Shown piece by piece: positions 1 to 11,625 of a stretch of DNA of 64,000 nucleotides. Position numbers and translations under genes: made by a program. Location of the stretch: assembly GCF_037893015.1 (NCBI RefSeq), contig NC_133658.1, positions 882,178,893-882,242,892 of the forward strand, written 5' to 3'. The number at the start of each line of letters is the position of its first letter. The first letter of the stretch is position 1. The notes beneath the pieces were generated by a model, which was given only the letters and a program-made list of their open reading frames with translations, had not been told where the DNA came from and did no database searches. Source of the stretch: Macrotis lagotis (taxonomy: Eukaryota; Chordata; Mammalia; Peramelemorphia; Peramelidae).

Positions 1-126
1 AGTAGGAAGAGGAAAGAGGAGAGGATGAGAAATAATGGTTCCAGAGAAAATCCAAGAAAGAAGCACATGAGGGTCAGGGAACCAGTGACAGAGAAACAGA
101 TGTAGACAGAGCCAGGGCCAGGGAGG

Positions 127-184
<58 letters not shown>

Positions 185-300
185 TGGAAAGAGACAAACG
201 TACAGGCAGGCAGACAGAGAAAGAGGAACAGCCCAGACAAAGAAAAGAAGAGAATTAGAGGGAGGGAGGGAGAGAAAGAGGGAGAGTAAGTCAGCTGGGT
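1..300. repeat. GA-rich purine tract with a (GA)n microsatellite
   Basis: The plus strand is mostly purine, with a perfect (GA)n run at about 131-181 and looser GAGAG/GGGAG text around it. Both strands are open only because the sequence is of low complexity. It faces a long pyrimidine tract that begins about 240 bp later. Confidence 0.9.
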
Positions 301-540
301 AAAAAATCCACCTCAGGAGTTTTTGATTCTCTTTATTCCAGAGACAAAAGCAAAATGAAGATGACAGACGGCAAGAGACACTTAGAATGGTGTGTTGTTT
401 TTTTGTAGTCATCCAGTAGGACCTGGTTGAAATCACAAATTAGTATGTCTCACTACTAAGCTATCTAATGTCAGAGACAACAGCAGGAATCCAAGTTCCC
501 CACCCGGCTCAGATGCTGCCTCCCAAAAAAAGCACCTCTC

Positions 541-654
541 AACCCAGTCTCTGCTTCTCTCTGGTCTCTGCTTCACTGATTAGTCTCTACTTTCTTCTCT
601 GTTCCGATCCCTTTTATTGTTATGCCTCTCTGATTCTCTCTGCTCTTCCTTCTG

Positions 655-734
<80 letters not shown>

Positions 735-1660
735 CTTACTCTCTCTCTGACTCTCCTCTTCCTTTCTGTCTCTCTGTCTCTGTGCCTCTCTGTCTCTATG
801 TCTGACCGTCTCTCTCTCTACCTCTGTCTCTCCTCTTCATTTCTCTCTCTGTTTCTATGCCTCTCTGTGTCTCTGCTTCTCTCTCTCTCTCTCTACTCTT
901 CTGTCTCTCTGTCTTTCTATGTGTTTCTCTTTGTCTCTCTCTCTCCTCTTCCTTTCTCTGTCCCTGTCCCTGTCTCTGTCTCTGTCTCTATCTCTCTCTA
1001 CCTTTCTGTCTCTCACTGTCTCTCTGTCAGTCTATCTTCCTCTCTCTCTGTCTCTGTCTCTCTGTCTCTCTGTCTCTCTCTCTCTGTCTCTCTCTCTCTC
1101 TCTCTGTCTCTCCATCTTTCTCTCCTTCTGCATTTCTGCCTCTGTGCCTCACTTTCTGTTTCATCCACTCTGCCTTTCTGTCTTTACCTCTCTTAAACTC
1201 TCTCCCTGCTTCTCTCTGCTCCAGTCTCTTTTAGGCCCCCCTGCAAACTCTACCCTGTTGTTTCCTCTCTGTCACCTCTTTCTCACTCTTTGTGTCTCTG
1301 CCTGTCTGGTTCAGTCTCTGCCTGTCCCTCTCATTCTTTACCTTTACTTCTTTCTGTCTCCCATTCTGTCTTTCTATTGTTTGGTTTCTCTCTCATTCTC
1401 CATTTCTATCTACCCTAGCTCATTCTCTTTTCTATCACTGAGTCTCTACTTCTCTTTGATTCTGTCTCCATGCTATCTCTTTCACTAGGTTTTTGCTTCT
1501 CTCATCTTCTCTCAGTCTCTGATTCTTGCTTTCTTTCATCCTTTGTTTCTCAGCCTCTTTCTACTTTTCTCTTGTTCCTTCATCCCTTCTCTGTCTCTCT
1601 CCATGTGTCCCTGATTCACTTTTCCCAGATTCCCCTGGGACCTTGGGCAACTTGGGGGGG
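541..1660. repeat. 1.1-kb TC-rich pyrimidine tract
   Basis: There is a near-continuous run of TCTCTG/TCTCTC text, with perfect (TC)n at about 658-732. The Ser/Leu-only open frames here, up to 242 residues, have no domain and result from the dinucleotide repeat. A G13 run follows at about 1656. Confidence 0.92.
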
Positions 1661-2290
1661 GGGGGTAATGTCATGAGAAAAGAAGTTAAATGTGAGTTAA
1701 CCTGTCCCTCCCAGAACTGCACCCCAAATCTATTTCTGTTCCTGATGGTTTCCTGGAAGTCTATGCTGTGGTAGTTATAGACAGCCAAGCTGGGCAGCTT
1801 TCATTAGAAAGGAACTTGGTATTCCTGACCAGGCCCAACTCTCAGCCAGTCCGAACACAGCACGCACATTCGCAAGTACACACAAAAGCACAACAGAGAC
1901 ATACTGAGTGTCCTCAGATAGAAACGCAACCAGACTCACAAATGTGGCCATCCAAGCGGGAAAAGCCAAGAGAAAGCACTTTTGCATGTCCTGGGTAAGA
2001 GGGGGACACTGTGAGATACTTCTCCATCCCCAACCTGTATTTGAAAAGGCTGTCCCCTGTGTGGGCCCATCTTTGGGAAGCTCTGAGAATCACCGGAACA
2101 CAGCCAGCTTGACTTATCACAAAATAAATATCTCTGGGTCAAAGAGATTGGGATTTTCTGGCATTGCAAATGTGTTTCCTTATAAAAAAAAGTCACATCA
2201 CAGAGCATCCCTCCTTTTCCTTCCCCTGCCTCATTATGGTAGCTTACTCCTAATCTCATTTCTCCTCCTAAGAATTCAACAAACCCAATC
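1661..2290. other. Non-coding stretch, no feature recognised
   Basis: This is ordinary intergenic sequence. The short open frames overlap on both strands and resemble nothing I know. Confidence 0.5.
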
Positions 2291-3007
2291 TAATCCAACA
2301 AACATTTGAAGCATGTATTAAGCACCCACTGTATACTAAGCATCTTGCTAACCCTAGGAGTGCCAGGACAGAAACCAGTCTCTGTCCTTAAAGATATCAA
2401 GTGTTAAGCAGCATCAATAACAGCAAACATTTCTTAAGTACCTACTGTACACATACAGAGCACCTTGCTGAATACAGGAAGTGCAAGGACAGAAGTCAGT
2501 CTCTGTCCTTGAGGAGTGTGAAGGCGAAAATAGCATAAAAAGTAACAGGCATTTATGAAGCACCTACTGTGTACTGAGCACTTTGCTAAATTCTAGAGGT
2601 ACAAAGACAGAAACCAGATAATCTCTGACCTTGAAGACCTTGAGTGCTAAAGCAGCATCAATAGCAACAGGTATTTATTTATTAAGCCCCAATTGTGTAC
2701 TGAGCTAAATACTGGGAGTGCAAGGACAGAAACTAGTCTTTATCCTTGAAGACCTTGAGTGGCAAGCAGCATCAGTAGCAACAAGTGATTACTAAGCAGC
2801 TACTGTCTAGCGAGCACTTTGTTAAACACTGGGGGTACCAGGGCAGCAATCCAAGACTTTGTCCTTAAACGCTAAATAACATCAATAGCAATAAGCATAA
2901 CTTTGCAGACTCTTATGCTGGGCGCTAGGGGGGCATAACATTGAGCTGAGATGGCCTCCCTGCCCTCAAAGGGTATGCTATCCGGTAGGAGAGTAACAAC
3001 AGCACAG
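2291..3007 (+). repeat. Six-copy tandem array, about 120 bp per unit
   Basis: Successive units start near 2291, 2407, 2528, 2653, 2767 and 2879. Each carries the same order of words: a CAGCATCAATAGCAACA lead, an ATTTATTAAGCACCTACTGT motif, GAGCACTTTGCTAAA, then a GTGCAAGGACAGAAAC-like word and CTGTCCTTGAAGACCTTGAG. The word order matches single-copy dispersed elements elsewhere in this window (for example 25270, 30215, 33965, 41035), so the array looks like local amplification of one such repeat. Units differ by many substitutions and small indels, so the array is not recent. Confidence 0.8.
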
Positions 3008-3195
3008 ATGAGAATAATGCACTTGGCAACATGCCAAGTTCATAATAGTGTCACGGAACAGAACGCTCCGTGAAGTATAGAGCTGAGATCTTTACCAGGG
3101 AATGGGAACAATGGAGCAACTGAGGAAGGTCTTGGAAGGGTTGGCATTTGAGATGGGACTTAAAGGCTCAGGAAGACACATTCATTCACATACAC

Positions 3196-3305
3196 ATACT
3201 CAGACACACACACACACACACACACACCACAGACACACTCACATATTCACACACACTTCACATATACATACACCACATATACACACATATTCACACACGT
3301 GCACA

Positions 3306-3336
<31 letters not shown>

Positions 3337-3345
3337 GCACACATA
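3196..3345. repeat. (CA)n microsatellite
   Basis: Imperfect CA repeat broken by CATAT and GCACATG words. Confidence 0.9.
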
Positions 3346-3589
3346 TACAAGACCCTCTGGGATTAGATAGTCCCTCAAATCTCTTCCAACTCAAATTGAG
3401 ATTCAACTATTATTGAAAGTGAATCTTATGCCAATGGATTGAAGACCCCCACATCCCAATACTCTCTTGGCTCTTCTCTGGCCTGACTGGGTTTCCCTTA
3501 GCCCAGACTAACATGGTAGAAGGAAGGAACCACAGGGTCAACTTTAGACAAAGGCAAAGAGAATGGGGTTAGCAGAGTAATGCCCCTCT

Positions 3590-3764
3590 TTTTCTTGCTT
3601 CCTTTCCTTCTATCTCACTCTCTCTACTTTCTGCCTTTCTGTCTCTGTCTCTGGTTTTTTTCTGCTTCTCTGTCTCCGCCTCTTTCTCCATCCCTCTCCC
3701 CTCTTCTTTTTTCTCTCCCCTCTCTCCCTATCCCTTTGTCTCTGTCTACCCCACATACACCACA

Positions 3765-3807
<43 letters not shown>

Positions 3808-3830
3808 ACGCACACATCAGACACACACAA
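3590..3830. repeat. TC-rich tract followed by a (CA)n microsatellite
   Basis: A pyrimidine-rich stretch runs into perfect (CA)n at about 3771-3804. Confidence 0.9.
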
Positions 3831-4290
3831 ACACAAGCTCACCCCAAACTTAGAAGCAAAGATCAAAAGTGACTCTCATCATAGAGTGACAAGACAGAAG
3901 GATTTCAGGTAAGTAGGTACCTGCATCCTTAGGGCTCTCAGATCCAACCATATGTCTCACTCTTCAGTAAGATAAACTTACTCTATGCTCCTGCCCAAAA
4001 CAAGAGAGAATCCCCAATGCTTAACAGTTTCTAGCACACAGTAGGATTTTAATAAGTGCTTATTGCGTGATTGGTGCTCCAATTTGTGTTAGATAGTCTC
4101 ACAGTCTTCTTCTAGCTCTTGTGATTCTGTAATTGAGAGTCCATAGGAGTGAGACTAGCTGGTTATAGAGGCTGGCTCTGCCAAGAGGGATGACTATAAG
4201 TGATCTTCTCTGATGGCTAAATGGAGGAAGAAGCTAGAGCTTGGAGGCTGGAGAGAGAGGGATGAAAGTAACAGCAAGGAATACCCAACT
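3831..4290. other. Intergenic stretch with an L2-like tail
   Basis: The words around 4020-4065 (agcacacagtaggattttaa, then taagtgcttattg) resemble the 3' end of L2 LINEs. Nothing else was recognised. Confidence 0.4.
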
Positions 4291-4309
4291 GAAAGCATTT
4301 TCATAGCCT

Positions 4310-4470
4310 TATAGCCTCATATATGTAGAGCTGAAAGGTTTCTCAGAGACCCTAATAGGTTAAATGACTTGGCCAAGGTCACAGAAGCAGTAAATAGTAG
4401 AGCTTTGGATTCCATCCCACATCCTCTGACTCCAAATCCCTTTTCAGCATATGACACTGCTTCTCCAATG
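4310..4470 (+). repeat. MIR SINE fragment
   Basis: The MIR core word order is present: ttaaatgacttggccaaggt, cacagaagcagtaaatag, then a tail naming the last exon-like block (tctgactccaaatccc). Confidence 0.75.
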
Positions 4471-4499
4471 CCCCCAGCCCCTAGGGTAGAGGCTGCAAA

Positions 4500-4650
4500 G
4501 CAAAGTACCTAGAATAGTCATAACAAACAGCACTTCTATAGAACTAGAAAGTTGGCAAAATGCTTTATGGATTTTATCTTGTTTGATCCTTCCAACAAGC
4601 TTGTGAAGCAGGTGCTATTATTATTCCCATTTTACAAATCAGAAACTGGG
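4500..4650 (+). repeat. MIR SINE fragment
   Basis: Shows the 5' half of MIR: cacttctatagaactagaaa, atcttgtttgatccttccaa, ggtgctattattattcccat, tttacaaatcagaaactgg. Confidence 0.75.
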
Positions 4651-4694
4651 TGATGAACTCAGACTGAGGGGGAAGGGAGGGGGATGCTAGGTCC

Positions 4695-4850
4695 TAAGAG
4701 TGAGGGGGATCTGGGGTTCAAACCTCAGCTCTGCTCTTACTGCTTATGGAAGTTAATTAACCACTCCTTGCCTCAGTTTCCCCCTTTGTAAAATCAAGTT
4801 GTTCTAAGTTGCCTCTAAGGTCCCTTCCAGCTCTGTTTCTATGAACGTTT
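4695..4850 (+). repeat. MIR-like tRNA-derived SINE
   Basis: Shows ggggttcaaacctcagctct, cctcagtttccccctttgta, aaggtcccttccagctctgt in the order usual for this family. Confidence 0.7.
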
Positions 4851-5540
4851 GATTCCTTGTCATCATGGGCACAGGGTGCAGTCTCATCCTGAGGTCTCTG
4901 ACAGCAAGGGTCAGGCCCCATCTCAGCAGGACTGGAGCCTCCAGGATGAAGATGGGCGGAACACAAATGTCATCAGCTCCCACATTTGGCAGCTGCTGGG
5001 AGCCTCCAGACTGCGGGGGAAAGAACTTGTCTGAGGAGGTGATGAGGGTGTTATGTTTTTTCCTAAAAATAACCTTGACAAGTGTTCTTTTCTTGTCAGG
5101 GACGAGAACAGTCGAACGGTCCCTGTCAGAATCACACCCCCCCCCCCCCATGGCACCTCACCTATCTGTCCCTGCTCCCAGCCTAGGCTCGCCCACTAGT
5201 TGTTTCCATCATTTTCTCCTCCCCCCCCCCATTAGAACTTGCCATCACCTTTTCTTTCTTTTCTACTCCCCCCCACCTAGGCAAACCCAATCTCTTCCCT
5301 TCCCCCCTTTCTTCCTTCTCTCTCTCAGGTTTGAACTGGAAGCAGCAAACCTTAGAGATTCCCTAAACAAGGGCCTCCTCACCCTAATGTACCAGGGATG
5401 CCTTTGCAGTCTGGACCCCTTCTCAAAATCAAATGCATATAATACAATACTTAGGATTTCAAAGAAAATTCAAGATTTGTGAAAATGAAGACGGAATTAT
5501 TTCTTCCTTTTAGGAAGTCTCTCAATTGCCAGATGAAAGG
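4851..5540. other. Intergenic stretch with poly-C runs
   Basis: Contains a C13 run at 5137-5149 and a C10 run at 5221-5230 in a pyrimidine-rich background. The 205-residue open frame starting at 4865 shows no domain and crosses both runs. Confidence 0.5.
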
Positions 5541-5544
5541 ATCT

Positions 5545-5800
5545 TTAACCCCGAAATGGAACCTTAGAGGTCATTGGTTCTAACCTTTTTCTTTTTATAG
5601 TTGAGGAAACTGAGTCTCAAGAAAGTCTCCCAGATTTAGAACCAAAAAGGACCCCTAGAGGATGTTGAATCCATCTCCTTCATTTAGGTGAGCAAAAAGA
5701 TTGAGTTGAGTGATTTGCCCAAGGTCACACAGCCTATACTTGAGATGGGATTTGAAGCCAAATATTCTCCACTTCCCATCCACTGTCTCAAACTGCCTGC
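5545..5800 (+). repeat. MIR SINE fragments
   Basis: Two adjoining MIR-like blocks: tagttgaggaaactgagtct near 5600, and gatttgcccaaggtcacaca at about 5720 followed by gagatgggatttgaagcc. Confidence 0.7.
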
Positions 5801-6430
5801 TTAACACAAACTCAGAATTCAATGAGTTCTCTGAGGTTCTCCAGGAAACAGCTTGGAATTGGAGCCCATGTAATATAACCCTCTCGCTTACATCCTGTTG
5901 CCCTTTCTCTTCCATTCCTCTAGGCTAAGCTACCCCAACCTCCCCCTTTCCCAACACTCTAGCTATTCCAGGGTTCTGGCTGAGCTGCAGGCACCATAGG
6001 AAAGATGGAAATCAGGAAAAGAAGGAGAGCTGATGATTCTAAAGATGGATGAGGGTCCTTGTCTTCACCAACAAAGCCCTGCCTCCTGGGGGCCAGATTA
6101 AGAGGGATATCTTCCCAGATTGGGGACCCTGGGGGGAATTGTCCCCAAGGGTAGGAGGCAGAATTTCTTTGTGCAGAACCAGCCTACCAGCCTGATTAAA
6201 ACCCAGGACCTAATAAAAAGTGACATTACAGTCCATTATAAAATAATGGAATCGTTTTTTCCATTTGTTTCTGACCCAGATGGAGCAGTGATCGGCATTT
6301 CCTGAAGAGCCACCCTGGCCGCCTCCTGGCATGGGTTATTATGGTTATTAATAGGGCCTTGTTTTCTGGGGGCAGCATCTCTGCACAGGTGCATTTATCT
6401 CCTGGGCTGCTATGTCACTCCCCCCATACA
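5801..6430. other. Non-coding stretch, no feature recognised
   Basis: No repeat family or gene is recognisable here. Confidence 0.4.
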
Positions 6431-6432
6431 CA

Positions 6433-6810
<378 letters not shown>

Positions 6811-7004
6811 CCCTATGCATTGCCCTCCTTCCCTCAGTAGTGTCTGTAAGATAGTGGCTATGGTGGAAGGGCAAAGCCTCTGATCCCCATTTCTCACAAT
6901 CAGGTTCATCACCAAATGATAAGAAATAATAACCCTTCTTGGTCATTGGAGAGGGAAAGTGTTCTCTAGACTACCTAATGCTGCCCCAACCCCTCAGCTA
7001 GATT

Positions 7005-7165
7005 ATAGGATGGCAGAAAGAACCCTGGATCCAGAGTCAAGGATTTGAGCTCCCCTCCCATCTCTGACACTACAAGTATAATATTGAATGAGTAGCAATT
7101 TCCCCAAGGTCTCAGTTTCTATTCCTGTAAAATGGGAGGTTTGAACTGAATGGCATCTGAGATAA
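7005..7165 (+). repeat. Old tRNA-derived SINE
   Basis: Shows ctggatccagagtcaaggat, then caatttccccaaggtctcag and taaaatgggaggtttgaact. Confidence 0.55.
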
Positions 7166-7400
7166 TAGACAGTAGATGGAACAGCAGATTAAGTGCTAGA
7201 GTTGGGGAGAAAAGAGTTCAAATCTCACTTTTTAAAATTACCTTTGCTGTATGATACTCAGCAAATCACATTCTCCTTTAACCTCAGTTTCCTTATGTAC
7301 AAGATGAGAATAATAACACATTACCTCCCAGGGTTGTTGCAAGGATATCCAATGAGATAACATATGGAAAGTACTTTGCCAACCCAAGGGTTTGATTATA
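7166..7400 (+). repeat. Old tRNA-derived SINE
   Basis: Shows gagttcaaatctcac, actcagcaaatcacattctc, cctcagtttccttatgtaca and the final block tgttgcaaggatatccaatg. Confidence 0.6.
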
Positions 7401-7864
7401 TTAATACTAACTAGTTCTGATAATTCCTATTCTTACTATTTACTAAGACTACTCAGTCCAATCCCCTCATTTTATAGAGGAAGACATTGAGGTACATGGG
7501 ATTAAGTGATGACCCAGAGAGTATCAGAAATGAGTTTTAAGCTCAGGTTCTTTTGGTCTAAATTTGTGGCTCTTCAGAAGAATCAGGTCTCCTCTCTTTG
7601 CTCCAGTACCCCTGGGGAAGGAGACACAGCAAATCCAAAATCACTTCTAATTTCATTTCTTTCTGACACTCTGGAAGTAAGGGCCTAATAGGATGAGAGG
7701 AGTAGTGTAGGTGCAAGAGCAAGAAAAGCAAAATATTTGGGGGAAAACCCCAACCTGGTCAGGAGACCTAGATTTGATTCTCTAGTCATTGGTAGTGAGG
7801 TCTTTTGGCATCAGGGACTCAGATTTCCTATCTGTAACAGGGAAGGATTGAGCTAGATAATCTC
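7401..7864. other. Intergenic stretch with weak MIR traces
   Basis: A MIR-like block (ccctcattttatagaggaag) lies at about 7465. A diverged SINE-like block lies near 7760-7860. No gene is seen. Confidence 0.4.
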
Positions 7865-8065
7865 TAAGGTCCCTAGGCAAGTCACTTCACACTGTTTGCC
7901 TCAGTTTCCTTATCTGTAAATGAGCTGGAGAAGGAAATGGCAAACTGCTGCAATCTCTGCCAAAACAATCCCAAATGGGGTCATGAAGAGTCAGACACAA
8001 TGCACCATCACCATCATCATCATCATCACTGTCATCATCACCATCACCATAGTCATCATCATCTA
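7865..8065 (+). repeat. SINE with RTE-like tail ending in a (CAT)n repeat
   Basis: The SINE shows ggcaagtcacttcacactgt, gagctggagaaggaaatggc and the RTE-like tail ggtcatgaagagtcagacac. It runs directly into an imperfect (CAT)n microsatellite at about 8003-8065, so the repeat probably grew from the SINE tail. Confidence 0.8.
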
Positions 8066-8219
8066 CAAAAACAGCAGAGGCCCCTTGAGCAAACAAATGG
8101 AATAAAATGGAAAAACTATTGATAAAGCATTTAGCATGGTGACTGGTATATTAGCAATTAATAAATGCTTATTTTCTTCCCTTCTTCCCCTTACAATGAA
8201 ACTGTGATTTAGGGATAAC

Positions 8220-8378
8220 TCATTCTAGGTCAGGAAGACTTGAGTTCAAATCCAATATCAGATACTTATTAGTTGTATGATTCTAGGCAAGACAATGTGC
8301 CTCTATTTGCCTCAGTTTTCTCATCTATAAAATGAGAATGACAGCCCCTGATATATGTAAAGTGTTTTGTTCATCTTC
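8220..8378 (+). repeat. Old CORE-SINE
   Basis: Shows caggaagacttgagttcaaa, ttctaggcaagacaatgtgc and cctcagttttctcatctata. Confidence 0.7.
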
Positions 8379-8393
8379 AAGAATTACATAAAT

Positions 8394-8550
8394 TGGGATG
8401 GCTAGGTGGCGCAGTGGATAAAGCACCAGCCCTGGAGTCAGGAGTACCTGGGTTCAAATCCGGCCTCAGACACTTAATAATTCCCTAGCTGTGTGGCCTT
8501 GGGCAAGCCACTTAACCCCATTTGCCTTGCCAAAAAACCTAAAAAAAAAA
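8394..8550 (+). repeat. A-tailed CORE-SINE (WSINE1-like), young
   Basis: A full-length element from the gggatggctaggtggcgcag head to the tail ending in CCTAAAAAAAAAAA. It is flanked by a perfect 15-bp target-site duplication, AAGAATTACATAAAT, at 8379-8393 and 8550-8564. Confidence 0.93.
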
Positions 8551-8739
8551 AGAATTACATAAATGGGAACTGTTGTTATTCTTGTTATTGTTATGATTAT
8601 AATGAGAGAGGTGTGATGATGATACCCCAAACAAGATGGTGGGGAGGGAGGAAGTGAGGTCTTTCTTTCCTTCTTTCACAACTTCCAACAGCTCCAATGG
8701 GTCATGGACAGGAGAAAGTCTATTAATTCAAAAGCCCTG

Positions 8740-9060
8740 AGTAAGAGAGAATGACAGACTGCCAGAGCTGAGAGGACCCTTAGGATACAGGATGCCTGAG
8801 CTAACAGGGACCTTAGAACATAGAATGTCAGAGCTGGGAGGGCTCTTAGAACATACAGAGGGAGGGCTCTTAGAACAGAGAATGTCAAAGCTAAAAAAAA
8901 ATCTTAGGACACAGAACGTTCCATCTTTCAAGTTCATTTAGTCCAACTTGCCCATTTTGGAAGGGAGGAAGCTAATGCCCAGAGAGGAGGTTTGGCATGA
9001 TCTGGGTCACACAGTGAGTTCCTCTACCTGGGATCAGTCTCCAGTCCAGTGCTCCTTCTA
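8740..9060 (+). repeat. MIR-like SINE containing a minisatellite of about 35 bp
   Basis: About five imperfect units at 8755-8930 repeat the words agagctgggagggctcttag and aacatagaatgtc. A MIR-like second half follows, with agtccaacttgcccattttg and gggtcacacagtgagttc. Confidence 0.7.
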
Positions 9061-10974
9061 CTCTATCAAAGAGGGGGAAAGAAAGGAACTTCCCAGCCCA
9101 AGGTATTCCAGCACTATCCTTTAATAACACAGCTCATTAGGCCCCTGACAATGGGATGTGATGGGAATCAGCCCCTTCACGGAGCTGTTTGATGGGGCTA
9201 TTTATCTTCCCAGGCTCCAAGCCTGAATATATAAGAACCACCGGGCCCCTCAGTAATCCTGAGATGAGAACTCTTCACTGGGCTGCCCCCACCCACACAT
9301 GCACAAATACAGACTCTCTCACACACCTACACACCTGCACACACACATGTACATACACACGCTGCTGTGGCCCTGCAGTCAGAGCACGGGTCGCCTGGGT
9401 TCCCTCTTTCTGTCTCCCCCTCTCTCCCTCCCTCTCCTTTCCTTGGCTCTCTGCTTAGGCAGCAGAGGCTGCTGCAGTAATAAAGATGGTTTATGCCACT
9501 CCCCAGGATGCAGAAGCAGCCAGGCAGCGGAGGCTGCGGGCTCCCGGTGCCTCTGACCTCTTCCCATAGCCTGACCCCTCCAGGAGATTCAGGATTCGGG
9601 GTGCCCACCTGGTTCAGGTCATCTCTATAGAGAGCCCCCCTCCACCTTCAGGCCACATTGTAGGACACCCTAACAAGAACAGAGCAACACAGAATCGGGT
9701 CAAATAGAGGCAGCAGCCAATAGGACATTGAAGCCCTGGGTCCAACCTGCATCAGATGTGACCTTGAGTCTATCCCTCAACATCTTTGGGACCTAGTGGA
9801 AAATGAACAGCTTGGACTGGATCAGTGGCGTCCAACAGGCCCCTGAAATGTACTTGGAACCCAATTAAAAGAAAATTGGAAATTATTGACAAAATAAAAA
9901 TATAATAAACCATTTATTATGATACATTGTAAAACCAAGTCAACGCAAGTCCTTCAGATCTCCTTCCAAATATTCAACACCACTGACCTGAAGGACCACA
10001 AGGATTCTTTCTGTAATGACCCTCTGGGTTCTTTCCTCTCCCCACAGCAAGCAGTGAGCAAACACTTCCTATCTGTTGATTGAAAGAATAACTTGTGAGT
10101 AAAAAAGACAGGCCTGGCTGGCCTCAGTCAAGAGGATGCCTTGGAGCCCTCTAAAGAAGAGTCACAAATTGTGTTCCTTAATGCGTCTAAGAAGGGTCCC
10201 CAGCGGTGGCGGTGGCCGACTTCCACTGGGCAAGGGATGGTATTCAGGCGAACAGCAGGAAAATTTTGGCCTCCCTCTCATCCCTCTGACTTCTCGTAAG
10301 AAGTTAATAAAATCACAGGCAGCGATGACCCAGAGGACATGATTTACTTGGGCTGGGGAAAAGCTTTCAATAAGGTCCCTCTATAAAAGACCATTAAGAG
10401 AAAGAAATAACTACAGGCTAAGGGGCAACTGTTATGGATTCCAGAGTGGTTTAAGCAGAGGAATTAAAGAGGCATTCGGCACTGAGAGACGTTATTAATA
10501 ACCACACTACACACTTATAAAGGCTTTTCATCTTTGCTCACTTTGCAGGCATTAACTCAAAAGCTCTCAAACTCTTGGTGAGAATTATAGGGGAGGATGA
10601 AGCTGGTGAAAAGATTTGAGCCAATTTTCAGTTGAGGAAACTGAGGAACCAAGGGAGTTGAACTAAATGATTGCTTAGGGCCATTTTTAATTTAACATTC
10701 TGCATTCTCAGATTACTGTCCCAACTCTGATGTTCTCTGTTTTAAGGGGCCTCCTAGCTCTGACATTCTCTGGTCTGAGGGTTCTTTAAGTTCCCAAGCT
10801 GACTCAATTTAGCCTAGTACTCGGAGTCCTTTTCTTACACAGAGCTCCCTTGGGAAGAGCAATAGATTCAGTTCCAGAAGAATGGTTAATCACTGTCTTG
10901 GTCTCCAATTTCTTTCCTAGAGTTGAGCTAGACTTGGGCCTAAAGACCCCTGCATATCATTTTTTAACTTGGAT
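9061..10974. other. Intergenic stretch, mostly unique
   Basis: Short CA-rich text lies at 9290-9362 and a MIR trace (cagttgaggaaactgaggaa) at about 10630. A-rich text lies at 9865-9940. No splice-flanked conserved frame was found; the open frames at 9189-9608 overlap on both strands. Confidence 0.4.
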
Positions 10975-11130
10975 TCTTGGGGCAGTTAAGAGGGACAGTG
11001 GATGGAACTCTACCCTGGAGTCAGCAGGTCCTGAGTTCAGATCCAATCTCAGATGTTCACTAGCTGTATGATCCTGAACAAGTCACCTAACCCTAATTGC
11101 CTCTCAAAAATGATGATAATAATAATAACT
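10975..11130 (+). repeat. CORE-SINE with (AAT)-rich tail
   Basis: Shows ctggagtcagcaggtcctga, gagttcagatccaatctcag, gaacaagtcacctaacccta, and a tail of tgatgataataataataac. Confidence 0.82.
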
Positions 11131-11454
11131 TTGATTCTCACTCTGTCTACTATGCACAAATCCTATATTTCTGGAGATTCATATATTCTCTGTATCCCAG
11201 TAGCCCCAAACCATCATTATTTCTCCCTTCATCCAAAGTCTGTAACTTTTACTGTCCATAATTCTCATATTCATAAATGGAAAAAAATCTCTCACTTTAT
11301 TATATAATTTCTCATAGGCCTATGCCTTATCTCCCTAACTATACTGCAGTCAGGGACTTGATCTAATTCATCCACATATTCCCTAAAGTGCCCTATACTT
11401 TGTTGGTGTTCATTGATTGATGGAAAAGTCCTTTGAGATTTTCATTATCTATTT
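11131..11454. other. Non-coding stretch, no feature recognised
   Basis: AT-rich text. An L2-like ending (ttggtgttcattgattgatg) may lie near 11402-11421. Confidence 0.35.
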
Positions 11455-11625
11455 AAAGTTGAAAGGGACCCAGGAGTCCACCTAGTTCAACTTCCTTATT
11501 TTACAGATGAGGAAATTCATCTGGACATAATGGTTAAGCGACTTGTCCAAAGTCACACAGGTAATAAGTGCAGAGGCAAGATTTGAACTCAGATCCTTGG
11601 ACTCCAGAGCCAGTGCTCTCTTTTC
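11455..11625 (+). repeat. MIR SINE
   Basis: Long MIR match by eye: cttattttacagatgaggaa, gcgacttgtccaaagtcaca, gcaagatttgaactcagatc. Confidence 0.82.

Noticed and set aside
74-1488. Long Ser/Leu-rich open frames (up to 242 residues)
   Set aside because: They are translations of GA/TC microsatellite text in several frames, with no domain, splice signals or codon structure.
3102-3912. His/Thr-rich and Val/Cys-rich open frames
   Set aside because: They translate (CA)n and TC-rich repeats.
4804-5482. Open frames of 115 and 205 residues
   Set aside because: They lie on opposite strands over the same bases and cross poly-C runs; no recognisable domain.
7937-8122. His-run and Asp-run open frames
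   Set aside because: They translate the (CAT)n repeat.
8394-8550. tRNA gene suspected from A- and B-box-like words
   Set aside because: The words belong to tRNA-derived SINE heads, with an A-rich tail and target-site duplications; no cloverleaf is kept.
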